Assembly (NCBI RefSeq): GCF_004337695.1
Contig: NZ_SJXJ01000002.1
Span: 186,001-250,000 of the forward strand
DNA from: Tenacibaculum sp. M341
Lineage (GTDB): Bacteria > Bacteroidota > Bacteroidia > Flavobacteriales > Flavobacteriaceae
Direction of reading: 5' to 3'
DNA length: 64,000 nucleotides
Shown here: positions 1 through 9,847 of the stretch, piece after piece
Layout: every line of letters starts with the position of its first letter
How positions within the stretch are numbered: the first letter of the stretch is position 1
Translations under genes and position numbers: made by a program
The notes under the pieces: model-generated
Seen by the model: only the letters and a program-made list of their open reading frames with translations
Databases searched by the model: none
Told to the model about the DNA's origin: nothing

Positions 1-4
1 AAAA

Positions 5-32
5 GACCTCAGCAAAATGCTGAGGCTTTTTT
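5..32. terminator. Bidirectional intrinsic terminator
   Basis: An 8-bp perfect stem (7-14 with 18-25) has a 3-nt loop, a T-run at 27-32 on the plus strand and four A's at 1-4. The hairpin lies just past the stop codon of the minus-strand gene ending at 34, so it can terminate that transcript and any plus-strand transcript entering from the left. Confidence 0.75.
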
Positions 33-33
33 C

Positions 34-3000
34 TTACTTTTTAAATACTTTAATTGATTTTCTGTTTTTACCATCTTCAAATTGTAAGATGTAAAAACCA
101 GTGTCAATAGAATTCACATTTATGATTAAGTTTTCACCGTCAAATGTTTTTTGAATAGGTAAAATTTTTCCATTAATTCCAATCAACTTTAATTTTTTAG
201 CAACTTTATTAGAAGTTATTCCTTTTATAGTTAGCTTATTTTTGAAAGGAATAGGAAATACTTTTATACCATTAAAATCATGTAAATCTACATTTGGAGG
301 CGTTTCTTGATTAGCTTCAATTGGAGAAGTTTCAAGTTCATTTACTTGACTTACAGCTGTTGGATTGTTGATGTATTTTACTGAAAACTCTGCAACAGAA
401 GCCCATCTTTTATCATCTACTTCAGAAAGTGCTCTAAAATACAAATAGCGAGTTTTAAACTGTTCAAAGTCTGCTGATTGTTTTAAAGTAGATTTTTGAA
501 AATTACCAGTTGATAATTGTTTCCAGTTACTTCCATCCCAACCAAAAAGAATATATTCTTTTACCATACCAGTAGTTCCCGATTGACGACCTTGATAGGT
601 GAATCCAACCAAATCTTTCTGCTCACCTAAATCGATAGCTATATAATGAGGATGCGAAGTATTATCATCATACCAGTTAGAATGCCAATAAGTATTCGGA
701 TCTCCGTCTGCAGCTTTTTCTTTAGAGTGATCAGCGTTTGTAGTTTCTTCACTGTTTGTTTCATAAACGACACAACCATTACAATCTTCTTTTATGTCTG
801 GTTGATCGGTATTATCCTCTATTTTTACTTCAACTACATTAGAAAAATCTGAATAATCAGCACTATCGTAAGCTCTAACTCTGTAAGAATATGTTCCATT
901 AGCTAGATTTTCATCAGTATACATAGTTAAATTATTTACATAATCAATTCTACTAAATCCTTGTCCATCATTTCTTTGAATAGTAAAGCCAGACTCGTTA
1001 TTAGAATTGTCTTTCCAAGTTAATGTTACATTTTTATCGTTGATAGTAGCTGCTAAATCACTCGGAGCAGTAATTTGATCAGTAGTAATATTTACTTTTA
1101 CTTCAATTACATTAGAGAAATCGGAATAATCAGGACCTTTATAAGCTCTCACCCTGTAGGTATATGTTCCATCAGCAAGATTTTCATCAGTATATGTAGT
1201 TTGATCATTTATAAAACCAAGTCTACTAAATCCTTGTCCATCATTTCTTTGAATAGTAAAACCAGATTCGTTGTTAGAGTTATCTTTCCAAGACAATGTT
1301 ACATTTTTATCATTTACAGTAGCAACTAAATCACTCGGAGCAATAATTTGATCATTTGTAGTGTCTTCACTATATAAATCAGATTCCCATATTCCTCTTC
1401 CATAAGTTGCTAAACGCAGTTTTCTTGTACCATAATGAATTTCTAAATCTGAAGTTTGTACCCCAGGAAGGTTTTTTGAAAAAGCAACCCATGAACTTAA
1501 ATCATCATTTGTATAATAAACCCCTGATTGCATACCTACATAGAGACCGTTTTTACTAGTGTCATCAAACACTAAACATTGAGCAGAAATGTTAGGTAAG
1601 TTTCCTTTAATATTTGTCCAGTTATTTCCAGCGTTAGTTGAAACATATACTCTAGAACCTGTTGCTGCAATTGCCACTCTTTCCGGATTGTTTGGATCAA
1701 CAGCAATAAAATTTACATCGCCTCTAAAGTTACTTACTTCAGTCCAAGTAGGATTGCTACTTTGACCATTTTTTGTTCTCCATACTCTACCTTCATCAGC
1801 AATGTATATATAGTTATTATTAGACTTTGCAATCGCCATTTCATCTAAATTATCCCCAATATTTATTCTTGAAGTAATGTTCGTCCAACTACCACTAGCA
1901 CCACCATTATTACTTCTGTATAAATTACTATAACCAACATAAATTTTTCTATTGTTAATAGGGTCCATCATAAAAGGAGTTACCCATTCTCCACTAAAGT
2001 TTCCTGGTTTGCTTATGTTTCCAATACTGTTACCTCCATCAGTACTTTTATATAAGCTGCCAAATTGTACAGTACCATAAACAATGTTTCTATTAGTATG
2101 ATCTATAAAACATTCCATTCCATCTGCACCAAGCCACTCTATGAATTGTCTGCTAGAGCCTTTCATAATATTCGTTCCATTATCTTGCGCACCACCCACA
2201 ATCATGTTAGCGTCTGTAGCAGAATTTCCTATTCTATAGTATTGTCTAACAGCTAATCCTCCTTGAGATAAATCTCTCATGTTGTTTCCACGGTCAGAAC
2301 TTCTAAAAATTCCACCATCACTACCTACATAAATTCGACCATTTATATATTGCATTACTTCAATATCTGCATGTACATAAGATCGATCACCAGGACTACT
2401 CCAACTAGCTAATTTTGTAAAAGATCTACCACCATCTAAAGATCTTGAGTAATCCATTCCACCAACATGCACTTCATTTTCATTGGTGTTAGACACTGTA
2501 ATAGCCATATCTCTTGAAGCTTGAGTAAAGTATACATCATTGGTTGAAACTGATTGATAACTAGATCTGGTTGAAAAACTACCACCACTATTGGTTGATC
2601 TGTATAGATAACCAAAGCTGCTGCCTCTTTTTTGCACCAAGTATACGATATTCGGATTTGCAGGAGTTACAGCCATTTTCATTCGTTCTGTACGATTTAA
2701 ACCACTTGTAATTCTACTAAAAGAAGAACCTCCGTTTGTTGATTTGTAAAAACTACTTCCGCACGCGTAAACTACGTTTGTATTACCTGGTTTAAATTCT
2801 ACATCTTCAGAGTTTGCATTTAGTACAGAAGAAAAACTTGCTCCTTTGTTAGTAGATCGATACAATGCTCTTGAAGTACCAATGAAAATAGTATTTCCAT
2901 TTGGATGAATTAAAATTCTTCGTGGAGTTCCACTAACACGATAAATTTGTGACCAAGAATTTCCTCCGTTTGTTGATCTCATAATTTGACCTGCAGAGTT

Positions 3001-3585
3001 TCCAAAATATACAATATTTGAATTGGTAGGATCTATGGCTATTGACCAAACCGACATATTCGCCATATTGTCTCCTAAAGGACTCCAAGATGTTCCACCA
3101 TTAGTTGTTTTCCAAATACCACCACCTGGTGAACCTGCGTAAATTAAGTTTTGTTGGCTAGGTTCTACAGCAATTGCAACAACTCTTCCTAAACCAGGAG
3201 ACCAACTTCTAGTTCGAGTCCATTTAAAAGGACCTAGTTCTTTCCATCCACTTACTTTTTTAGCTTGTTTGGATTGAGTTTCTTTGGTGTTATATTTTTT
3301 ATTGAACTTTTCACATTCATCCACCACTTGTCTATCAGAAATCACACGACCATTAGCGTCTTGATTTCGTTTTGCCCAATATAAATTACGCATGAATAAT
3401 TTATATCCACTTCCTTTACCTTTGCTATGTGTTTGGTAATATTTATCTCCTAAGCGTTCGAGTTTTTTTACTTTTAAATTTTCTTCTTGAGATAGCTCGT
3501 ACAACTCCTGTGCCTTAACGGTAGAGAAGTTAAACGATAGCAGCAATGCTGCTACCGTTACTTTTAAAGGGGTTAATTGTTTCAT
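34..3585 (-). CDS. T9SS-sorted VPS10/BNR-repeat protein with FnIII and discoidin domains
   Basis: Large secreted protein of 1183 residues. A Sec signal peptide ends near residue 25 (KAQ). Residues about 110-740 hold many BNR/sortilin-type repeats (forms such as STNGGSSF, KTTNGGTSW), which normally fold as beta-propellers. Two nearly identical fibronectin type III domains follow (about 745-830 and 836-920), then an F5/8 type C (discoidin)-like domain (about 935-1080) and a C-terminal T9SS sorting domain (about 1105-1183; FPIPF near its start, ending SIKVFKK). The family architecture points to a surface or released protein that binds carbohydrate or protein; no catalytic residues are evident, so enzymatic activity is not claimed. 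It lies 26 bp downstream of the metalloprotease gene on the same strand, and the two may be co-transcribed. Confidence 0.85.
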   Translation of the reverse strand: MKQLTPLKVTVAALLLSFNFSTVKAQELYELSQEENLKVKKLERLGDKYYQTHSKGKGSGYKLFMRNLYWAKRNQDANGRVISDRQVVDECEKFNKKYNTKETQSKQAKKVSGWKELGPFKWTRTRSWSPGLGRVVAIAVEPSQQNLIYAGSPGGGIWKTTNGGTSWSPLGDNMANMSVWSIAIDPTNSNIVYFGNSAGQIMRSTNGGNSWSQIYRVSGTPRRILIHPNGNTIFIGTSRALYRSTNKGASFSSVLNANSEDVEFKPGNTNVVYACGSSFYKSTNGGSSFSRITSGLNRTERMKMAVTPANPNIVYLVQKRGSSFGYLYRSTNSGGSFSTRSSYQSVSTNDVYFTQASRDMAITVSNTNENEVHVGGMDYSRSLDGGRSFTKLASWSSPGDRSYVHADIEVMQYINGRIYVGSDGGIFRSSDRGNNMRDLSQGGLAVRQYYRIGNSATDANMIVGGAQDNGTNIMKGSSRQFIEWLGADGMECFIDHTNRNIVYGTVQFGSLYKSTDGGNSIGNISKPGNFSGEWVTPFMMDPINNRKIYVGYSNLYRSNNGGASGSWTNITSRINIGDNLDEMAIAKSNNNYIYIADEGRVWRTKNGQSSNPTWTEVSNFRGDVNFIAVDPNNPERVAIAATGSRVYVSTNAGNNWTNIKGNLPNISAQCLVFDDTSKNGLYVGMQSGVYYTNDDLSSWVAFSKNLPGVQTSDLEIHYGTRKLRLATYGRGIWESDLYSEDTTNDQIIAPSDLVATVNDKNVTLSWKDNSNNESGFTIQRNDGQGFSRLGFINDQTTYTDENLADGTYTYRVRAYKGPDYSDFSNVIEVKVNITTDQITAPSDLAATINDKNVTLTWKDNSNNESGFTIQRNDGQGFSRIDYVNNLTMYTDENLANGTYSYRVRAYDSADYSDFSNVVEVKIEDNTDQPDIKEDCNGCVVYETNSEETTNADHSKEKAADGDPNTYWHSNWYDDNTSHPHYIAIDLGEQKDLVGFTYQGRQSGTTGMVKEYILFGWDGSNWKQLSTGNFQKSTLKQSADFEQFKTRYLYFRALSEVDDKRWASVAEFSVKYINNPTAVSQVNELETSPIEANQETPPNVDLHDFNGIKVFPIPFKNKLTIKGITSNKVAKKLKLIGINGKILPIQKTFDGENLIINVNSIDTGFYILQFEDGKNRKSIKVFKK
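800..1345 (-). repeat. 273-bp tandem duplication encoding two FnIII domains
   Basis: Two consecutive copies with a 273-bp (91-codon) period lie inside the large T9SS cargo gene; for example the segment at 951-960 recurs at 1224-1233. Protein identity between the two FnIII copies is very high (shared core NESGFTIQRNDGQGFSR), which points to a recent or homogenised in-frame duplication. Confidence 0.8.
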
Positions 3586-3611
3586 TGATAATTAGTCTTA
3601 AGTTAAAGTTT

Positions 3612-5633
3612 TTATTCGATCATAATTTTTTTGGTTACGCTTTTATTATTGTTTATAATTTTCATTAAGTATATTCCTGAAGGTAAGTTTTTTACGTTTA
3701 TTTTTTCAGAGAAGTTTGCTCCAGGAGAAATTTTATGGATGTGTTTAGTTAATACTAATTTTCCAAGTATGTTTATTAGTTTTACTTGAGTTTCTTGGGT
3801 TTTAATGTTGGATACATTAAAGTTTAAGAAATCTTTTACTGGATTAGGGTATACATGGAAGTTCATTTTATTAGGTATATTTTTACTAATGGTGTTTAGT
3901 TTTGCTCCTGGTTGTGAGGTACATGTCGCAAGTTCAATCCATTCAGAACCATTCCACTCAAAAGCTTTACCTTGATATATAACTTTATCACCAGCTTGGT
4001 AGTTTGTATTTTCTTGCCACGGATCTATACCTGAACACGGATCGTTATTCTGATTATCACAAGAGCCTAAACCAGTCCAATCATTATTTTCTCTTTTGAA
4101 TAAATTACCCTGATAAACAATTAAATCGCCTTCTTTATAGTTGGTGTTACTAGTCCACTCATCTACGCCATAGCATTTATCAGAACTACATGCTCCTAAA
4201 TCATTCCAATCATTATTTCCAGTTCTTTCAAATAATCTTCCATTATATACAACTTTATCACCAGCATTATAAGTTGTGTTTTCGGTCCATTCATCTACAC
4301 CTGCACAACTTGTTTCACCATCATTACCACCGCCACCATTATCAGAACAAGAATCTACACAACTAGCACTATTAATGTTTCTTCTGATTACATTTGCTGG
4401 TTGAGAACCAAATCCTTTTCTAAGATTAGTACCTACACTATTTAAATGACAGTAACTCATAATAGTTCCTCCATCAGAAGGTACACCAGGTCTGCTGCAA
4501 TTTCCTTCGGTTTGATAACAACCATCAATAGCAGTATTATTGCCATTCCATACACAAGCATGCGTGTGACTTGATCCGAAATTATGTCCTAACTCATGAG
4601 CAATAGTTGAAATATTCCAAGAATAACGAGGTACATTTGAGTAGTTTTGATAAATACCAGACAAACCGTAGCGGTATGAGCCACATAATGCATCTAACCA
4701 TGCTACTCCACCAGAATAATTATAGGTTACAAAATGACCTAAATCACCATTAAAACCATTACTATTCCTATAACTTCTGTAACTATCTAAATCGTTGAAT
4801 GGAGTGCTAGAGGTCCAAGAACGAATTCCTGAAAGTTTAAGGTTGACACCTTCATCATTATAAAGTATAGCTACTTGATTAAACATTGCTTCTACAAATG
4901 CTGAAGCTGCACTAGCACCACCTTTATCTCTAACAACATCATTTGCAATGTCGAAGAAAATTTCAGGACATTTTCCAGTTTGTCTTTCTGGAAACTCTAC
5001 ATTGTTTTTTGTAGATTTAGGTTTGTTTTGGTAAGATTCATCTACTTGACAAACAAAATCATTTAAATGACTAATGTCTTTGTCTTCATAAATAATATGA
5101 TTGTCACTACCTTTTATTTTTCCTAAAACAAAGTTTCCTATTTTCTCATCTAAACTGATGTATCCGTATACTTCATTGTTTTGAATAGATATGGCGGCTC
5201 TTGAGTTTTTTTGGTTTTTAATAACTCCTCTGTAATGTGTTATTTCTGATGGCTTAATCGTTTGTTTAGAAGGTAGTTCTAAAGATGAAAAATTATCAGT
5301 TTTAATTGAAACTTTTACTAACTCTAACATCATGGTTGATGATTTGTTGGGTAGTGGTAAGTTTAAAGTTTCAGGTGATGAATCAGCATTTGTGAAACGT
5401 CTCATTGCTTGTTGATTCATCGACAATAATTCGTAATTTTTAAATTCTTTGGGAATATTTACTTGTTCTTTTCTACCGCTATTTTGACCATAGTCAAAAA
5501 GGTTAATTTTTTCAAATGTTTTTCCTTCTGATTTGGCAGCAATAATTCTTTGATTAGGTTTAATTTTTTGTGCTACACACATAAAAGGTATCGTTAGTAT
5601 GTATAATACCAACAACTTAAAGTTTGTTTTCAT
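3612..5633 (-). CDS. Secreted reprolysin-type (M12B) zinc metalloprotease with CBM5/12-like modules and T9SS domain
   Basis: 673 residues. An N-terminal signal peptide (to about residue 21, CVAQ) is followed by a propeptide-like region and a metzincin catalytic domain. The zinc motif HELGHNFGSSH starts at His346 (H346, E347, H350, H356), followed by a Met-turn region (GTIMSYC). Three Trp-containing modules of about 40 residues follow (each with the pattern C-G-D-W-NT-Y-GD-VYQG-F), resembling chitin-binding type 3 / CBM5/12 folds. A T9SS C-terminal sorting domain (VYPNPVKDFLNF to the end) completes the protein. Expected role: an extracellular protease targeted to chitin- or glycan-rich material. 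The substrate is inferred only from the binding modules. Confidence 0.9.
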   Translation of the reverse strand: MKTNFKLLVLYILTIPFMCVAQKIKPNQRIIAAKSEGKTFEKINLFDYGQNSGRKEQVNIPKEFKNYELLSMNQQAMRRFTNADSSPETLNLPLPNKSSTMMLELVKVSIKTDNFSSLELPSKQTIKPSEITHYRGVIKNQKNSRAAISIQNNEVYGYISLDEKIGNFVLGKIKGSDNHIIYEDKDISHLNDFVCQVDESYQNKPKSTKNNVEFPERQTGKCPEIFFDIANDVVRDKGGASAASAFVEAMFNQVAILYNDEGVNLKLSGIRSWTSSTPFNDLDSYRSYRNSNGFNGDLGHFVTYNYSGGVAWLDALCGSYRYGLSGIYQNYSNVPRYSWNISTIAHELGHNFGSSHTHACVWNGNNTAIDGCYQTEGNCSRPGVPSDGGTIMSYCHLNSVGTNLRKGFGSQPANVIRRNINSASCVDSCSDNGGGGNDGETSCAGVDEWTENTTYNAGDKVVYNGRLFERTGNNDWNDLGACSSDKCYGVDEWTSNTNYKEGDLIVYQGNLFKRENNDWTGLGSCDNQNNDPCSGIDPWQENTNYQAGDKVIYQGKAFEWNGSEWIELATCTSQPGAKLNTISKNIPNKMNFHVYPNPVKDFLNFNVSNIKTQETQVKLINILGKLVLTKHIHKISPGANFSEKINVKNLPSGIYLMKIINNNKSVTKKIMIE

Positions 5634-6233
5634 GTTTTTCTATTAAAAATTTAAAATAAGAGACAGCTTTAAAAGAGATATAAGGGTAGCTAAGCCTTAA
5701 AAAATGCATTTAAAAAGCGATCAGTAGACAGTACAGTAAAGCAATTAAGCTTCACTTATTTAATAAAATATCCGGATAAATTTTACGGTGTTAGTTAATA
5801 ACGATTATAGTATAACTAGTTAATGTTGAGTTTTAACTTAGGGAGAATTATACTACAATAGTAAACTGATTGAATGTGTTTTGTGTTAGTTTTCATTTTA
5901 AGGGGAAAATTGGTTAATTACTTTGGTTCACCAAATATACATACTCTAATTTAAATAAATACAAAAACTTATGTCATTTTTATAAAAAAACAAAGGTTTA
6001 AACATATGTTAATCAGTGTTTTTAATAAGGTATTCGTAAAAGTATTTGAATAATATTGAAACAATTTCATTTGCTATCTATAAAGTGTTGATTGATAATT
6101 AAAAAAAGGAAAGAAAATAAATTGACTTTTCAATAGTCTAATTCATCGGTTTTTTATCCCGTTTCGTCAGATTCATGTTTAGTATTTTTAATTAAAGAGT
6201 CAATTTTGAGGTGTAAATCTAAACTTACATCTT
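5634..6233. promoter_or_regulatory. 600-bp divergent intergenic region, no gene seen
   Basis: AT-rich spacer between the minus-strand protease and the plus-strand outer-membrane protein gene. No convincing ORF, tRNA or structured RNA was found on either strand. It should hold the promoters of both flanking genes; one candidate minus-strand promoter is listed separately. Confidence 0.5.
5932..5967 (-). promoter_or_regulatory. Candidate Bacteroidota sigma-A promoter for the metalloprotease gene
   Basis: On the minus strand, TTTTTG (5962-5967) is followed after 22 nt by TATATTTG (5932-5939), matching the TTG / TAnnTTTG pattern known for Bacteroidota. It would give a long leader of roughly 300 nt before the start codon at 5633, which lowers confidence. 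Confidence 0.35.
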
Positions 6234-8597
6234 ATGAAAATATTAAAGTTACTATCAATCTGTTTATTCATTTATACTAATATAAGCTATGCACAATACA
6301 GTATAAGTGGTACAGTTACAGATGCTCAAAAAGAAGCATTGCCTTTTGCAAACATTATTTTATACGAAAAAGGAAAAGAATCAACTCCAAAGGGTGTGGT
6401 TTCTGATGACAATGGTACTTATTCATTTAACAACTTAAAAAAAGGTACTTATAAAATTGAAGTATCTATGTTAGGTTTTACAAAAGAAACTATTCAGTTT
6501 TTTGATTTAACGAGTAATAAAACATTCAATTTAATATTAAAAGAACAAAATCAATCTTTAGATGAAGTAGTAGTCAAAAGTAAAAGACCAGTTATAAAAC
6601 AAACTGCAGAAAAATTAGTGTTGAACTTAGAGAATTCGGAACTACTAAGTAATAATTTACAAGACGTTGTGAAAAGTATTCCTGGAGTTATTGTAACTAA
6701 TAACGGAATTAGTTTCGCAGGAAGATCTGATATTAGAATTTTAATCAACGGTAAAACTACTGATTATATGGATACTGATGCATTATTGCGAGATTTACCA
6801 GCAGATAATATTGCAAAAGTAGAATTTATAGAGCAGCCAGGAGCTGAGTTTGATGCAGAGGGTTCAGGACCAATTATTAATATTATTCTAAAGAAAAATG
6901 TTAGAATAGGTATGCATGGAAATGTTGGTGTATGGGTAGGAGAAGATGAAGGTTTTGAATATGGAACTTCAGCTTCTATAGCTAATTATAAAAATAAATT
7001 AAACTGGCAATTAAACGCAGGATATTCTAGTCCTACTTGGAGAAATGATTTATTTATAGAAAGAGAGGTGCAAGAAACCACTTACGATCAGGCAACACGT
7101 GAGCCATATAGCCCAAAAAATATTTGGACAGGAGGTAGTCTTGATTATTATTTAAATGATAAAATTTCAGTAGGATTTAATACTAGATATAGAAATACAG
7201 TTTCTGATAGAATTGCAACAGCTAGAACAATTGTAACAACACCAACTACGGTAGAGAATATTTTTTCTGATAACACTTTTGAAAGAGATAGAAATACATT
7301 TAACCTAAATCCGTATTTTGAATATAAAACTGAAAAAGAAAAGTTTATTGTAGATTTTAATTACATCGATTTTCAGGATGGTAATATGAATACAATTTAT
7401 CCAGTAGCGGGTAATACGAATGATTTTGCTGAGCAAAGATATTTTCAGAATGGAGAGTTTACAATAAAAACAACTAAAGTAGACTACACTAAAAATTTAT
7501 CTGATAAAGTAAAATTAAGTGTTGGAAGTAAGTATTCAGATATTGATACGGATAGTGATTTGAAATTATTTGTAGCAAATAATGTTGGAGATTTTGAATT
7601 TCAATCAGGAGGGAGCAATCGTTTTTTAATTGATGAAAACATATTTGCGGTGTATTCTAAAATAAACGCAACACTTGGTAAGTGGTCTTTTTCTGGAGGA
7701 TTACGTTATGAGAATAGTGAAACTAAAGGTACGTCAACAAATACTAATGAAACTAGAGAACGTAAAATATCTCAGCTTTTCCCAAGTTTTTCGGTAAGTA
7801 GAAAACTAACGGAGCAGTTAGGGGCAAATTTTGCATATAGTTATAGAATTAGAAGACCAAACTATAACAGTTTAAATTCGTTTGTAACTTTATACGATCC
7901 ATTAACTTCAGAAGTAGGAAATCCATCATTGAACCCTGCATTTACAAATAATTATCAATTCAATTTAACTTTTGATAGTCAACCATTTTTTACAGTAGGG
8001 TATAGCGATACAAAAGATAATTTATTCTTATTTATTTCTCAGGATGATACTACCGCTCAAATTTCAAGAACGACTATTAATTTACAAGATCGTGAAAATT
8101 GGAATTTCAGATTCTTTGGACCATTAGATTTTATAGAAGGTTTGGAAGGTTTTTCTGGAATAACAGTTAACTATAATAATTTTAGATCAAATGAATTGAA
8201 TCCAGTATTAGAACTATCAAAGTGGAGTTATGGTTGGTACACGCAAGCAAGCTATAAATTACCATGGAATATAAATGCTGAAATGTCTAGTTACTTAGGT
8301 TCAGGAATTTTAGAAGGTCAAATAGATTCTGGATGGATTGGAGATTTAAGTTTTTCATTTGGAAAGAAGTTTATGGATGATCGATTAAAAGTAAACTTAG
8401 GTATTTATAAAGTTTTGGATAGAGGTTTTGTAGGTCGCGTCAATTACGATAATATCAATGCTAATATAGAGTCTAACGGTTCTCGTCAAAATGTACAATT
8501 ACGTTTAACTTATAGTTTCGGTTCTAGATTTGGTAAAAAGAAAGAAAAGCGTAATTCATCAAGAGATGAAGAAAATAGAATTCAAGATAATGATTAA
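6234..8597 (+). CDS. TonB-dependent-receptor-like outer-membrane beta-barrel family protein
   Basis: 787 residues. A signal peptide (to about residue 20, SYAQ) precedes a carboxypeptidase-regulatory-like domain (about 22-108; SGTVTDAQKEALPFANI), a plug-like region (about 115-220; SIPGVIVTNNG and IRILINGK) and a large C-terminal barrel rich in alternating aromatic strands. Its length and the short plug fit the 'outer membrane beta-barrel family' of TonB-receptor relatives (OMP_b-brl_3 type) rather than a full SusC. The substrate cannot be told. The C-terminus is unusually charged (KKEKRNSSRDEENR) and does not end in the usual aromatic residue. It is followed by a hairpin and a membrane protein/two-component operon that might sense its cargo or state. 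Confidence 0.85.
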   Translation: MKILKLLSICLFIYTNISYAQYSISGTVTDAQKEALPFANIILYEKGKESTPKGVVSDDNGTYSFNNLKKGTYKIEVSMLGFTKETIQFFDLTSNKTFNLILKEQNQSLDEVVVKSKRPVIKQTAEKLVLNLENSELLSNNLQDVVKSIPGVIVTNNGISFAGRSDIRILINGKTTDYMDTDALLRDLPADNIAKVEFIEQPGAEFDAEGSGPIINIILKKNVRIGMHGNVGVWVGEDEGFEYGTSASIANYKNKLNWQLNAGYSSPTWRNDLFIEREVQETTYDQATREPYSPKNIWTGGSLDYYLNDKISVGFNTRYRNTVSDRIATARTIVTTPTTVENIFSDNTFERDRNTFNLNPYFEYKTEKEKFIVDFNYIDFQDGNMNTIYPVAGNTNDFAEQRYFQNGEFTIKTTKVDYTKNLSDKVKLSVGSKYSDIDTDSDLKLFVANNVGDFEFQSGGSNRFLIDENIFAVYSKINATLGKWSFSGGLRYENSETKGTSTNTNETRERKISQLFPSFSVSRKLTEQLGANFAYSYRIRRPNYNSLNSFVTLYDPLTSEVGNPSLNPAFTNNYQFNLTFDSQPFFTVGYSDTKDNLFLFISQDDTTAQISRTTINLQDRENWNFRFFGPLDFIEGLEGFSGITVNYNNFRSNELNPVLELSKWSYGWYTQASYKLPWNINAEMSSYLGSGILEGQIDSGWIGDLSFSFGKKFMDDRLKVNLGIYKVLDRGFVGRVNYDNINANIESNGSRQNVQLRLTYSFGSRFGKKKEKRNSSRDEENRIQDND

Positions 8598-8623
8598 GTT
8601 TTTCAGTTAAACTATAATATAAC

Positions 8624-8683
8624 AGAGAAGTTTGAAGGAGTTAAATAATAGACATTTTTAAATGTAGCCTCTTCAACTTCTCT
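8624..8683 (+). other. Intergenic stem-loop without T-tract
   Basis: AGAGAAGTTTGAAGGAG (8624-8640) pairs with CTCTTCAACTTCTCT (8669-8683), leaving two bulged bases; the loop is 28 nt. An A-rich stretch follows rather than T's, so this is more likely an mRNA stability or processing element between the barrel gene and the downstream genes than a classical terminator. Confidence 0.5.
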
Positions 8684-8701
8684 ATTAAAAAAATAAATAA
8701 A

Positions 8702-9847
8702 ATGATAACTATGAATAACCAAAAATTAACCAAAATACTTTTTGTAATAGGATTTGTATTACTCATTTTGGCACAGATATCTTTTTCGTTTACAGATGCA
8801 ATAAATCTTTTAGAACCTATTGATTTTATTCATTGGACAATTTTGATAGGAGCAGTTTTAGTTATTCCAGGAGTTTTACGTTTTTCTAATGGAATGTTTT
8901 CTAAGATTGGTACACCAATAACATTAGCAGGTATAGCCACTACTATTGGAATGTGTGCTATTGATTTTGTGTTGTGGAGTTATAATAGTGATCAGAAAGC
9001 AAGAGCTGACTTATATTATCAGTTGATAGAAGAACCTTCAATTTGGATGGTGTTTATAACTGTAGGTCCAGCATTATTTTTTGTGGGGTTATCAATTCAG
9101 TCATTTGATTATTTAAAAACAAACATAAAAGGAGTACTGCTAACAAATATTGGAGCTGTAGTTACTGGAGTTGGAGGGCTCTTATTGCCTTTCGAATATC
9201 ATTTTGTAATGATAATAGGTTACATGATTTTTGCATTTGGAGCAAACATATTACTTTTTAAAAGAAGAATATTTCATAATACATATTTCAAAGTATATGA
9301 TGTTTTATTCATTATCGGATTATTGTTAGAAATGATAGGACAAATTTTATTAATGCCAGGAAATGAATTTGTGTATGCTTTAAAACCGATAGATTTTGCA
9401 CATTGGTCTTTGTTGTTAGGGGCAGTTTTTATGATACCTAAAATTGTAAATTTTCCAAACAAGTTAATAACATATATTGGAACTCCGTTAGCTATGATTG
9501 GTGTTGTTTGTTTTATAGGTATGTGTATACTAGATTTTATGTGGTGGAACATGCCTAATCAAGAAATGAGGGTTGAGTTGGCAAGTCATTTATCAAAATT
9601 TCCATCTATTTGGATTCCTTTCATAACCAAAGGAACAGCTTTTTTTAATATTGGAATTCTAATTTTGAGTTTCAATTATATCAAAAAAAACATATTAGCA
9701 GTTTCATTAATTATTTTGGCGACCCTTATTATATTTGTTGGAGGATTTATACCGCATAGATTAATTCTTGTCTATTTAATAACAGCTATTGGCTATGCAT
9801 TAATCTTCTTTAAAAAAGCATCGCCAAATGAATACAAAACTCAATAA
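8702..9847 (+). CDS. Internally duplicated polytopic membrane protein of unknown function
   Basis: 381 residues with about twelve hydrophobic segments. The protein is two homologous halves (about 8-190 and 198-381), each with six predicted TM segments. Aligned landmarks are PIDFIHW/PIDFAHW, IGTP followed by IGMC-DF-W, and PSIW-FIT followed by NIG or FVG. I do not recognise a named family. The 3' end overlaps the histidine kinase start by 20 nt, so it is very likely co-translated with the two-component genes and may be their sensory input or a target. An alternative start at 8711 would remove three residues. Confidence 0.75.
   Translation: MITMNNQKLTKILFVIGFVLLILAQISFSFTDAINLLEPIDFIHWTILIGAVLVIPGVLRFSNGMFSKIGTPITLAGIATTIGMCAIDFVLWSYNSDQKARADLYYQLIEEPSIWMVFITVGPALFFVGLSIQSFDYLKTNIKGVLLTNIGAVVTGVGGLLLPFEYHFVMIIGYMIFAFGANILLFKRRIFHNTYFKVYDVLFIIGLLLEMIGQILLMPGNEFVYALKPIDFAHWSLLLGAVFMIPKIVNFPNKLITYIGTPLAMIGVVCFIGMCILDFMWWNMPNQEMRVELASHLSKFPSIWIPFITKGTAFFNIGILILSFNYIKKNILAVSLIILATLIIFVGGFIPHRLILVYLITAIGYALIFFKKASPNEYKTQ

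Noticed and set aside
646-2256. Small plus-strand ORFs opposite the large T9SS cargo gene
   Set aside because: They lie antisense to a well-supported gene, are Ile/Ser/Phe-rich as expected from antisense of AT-rich coding, and show no domain or start context.
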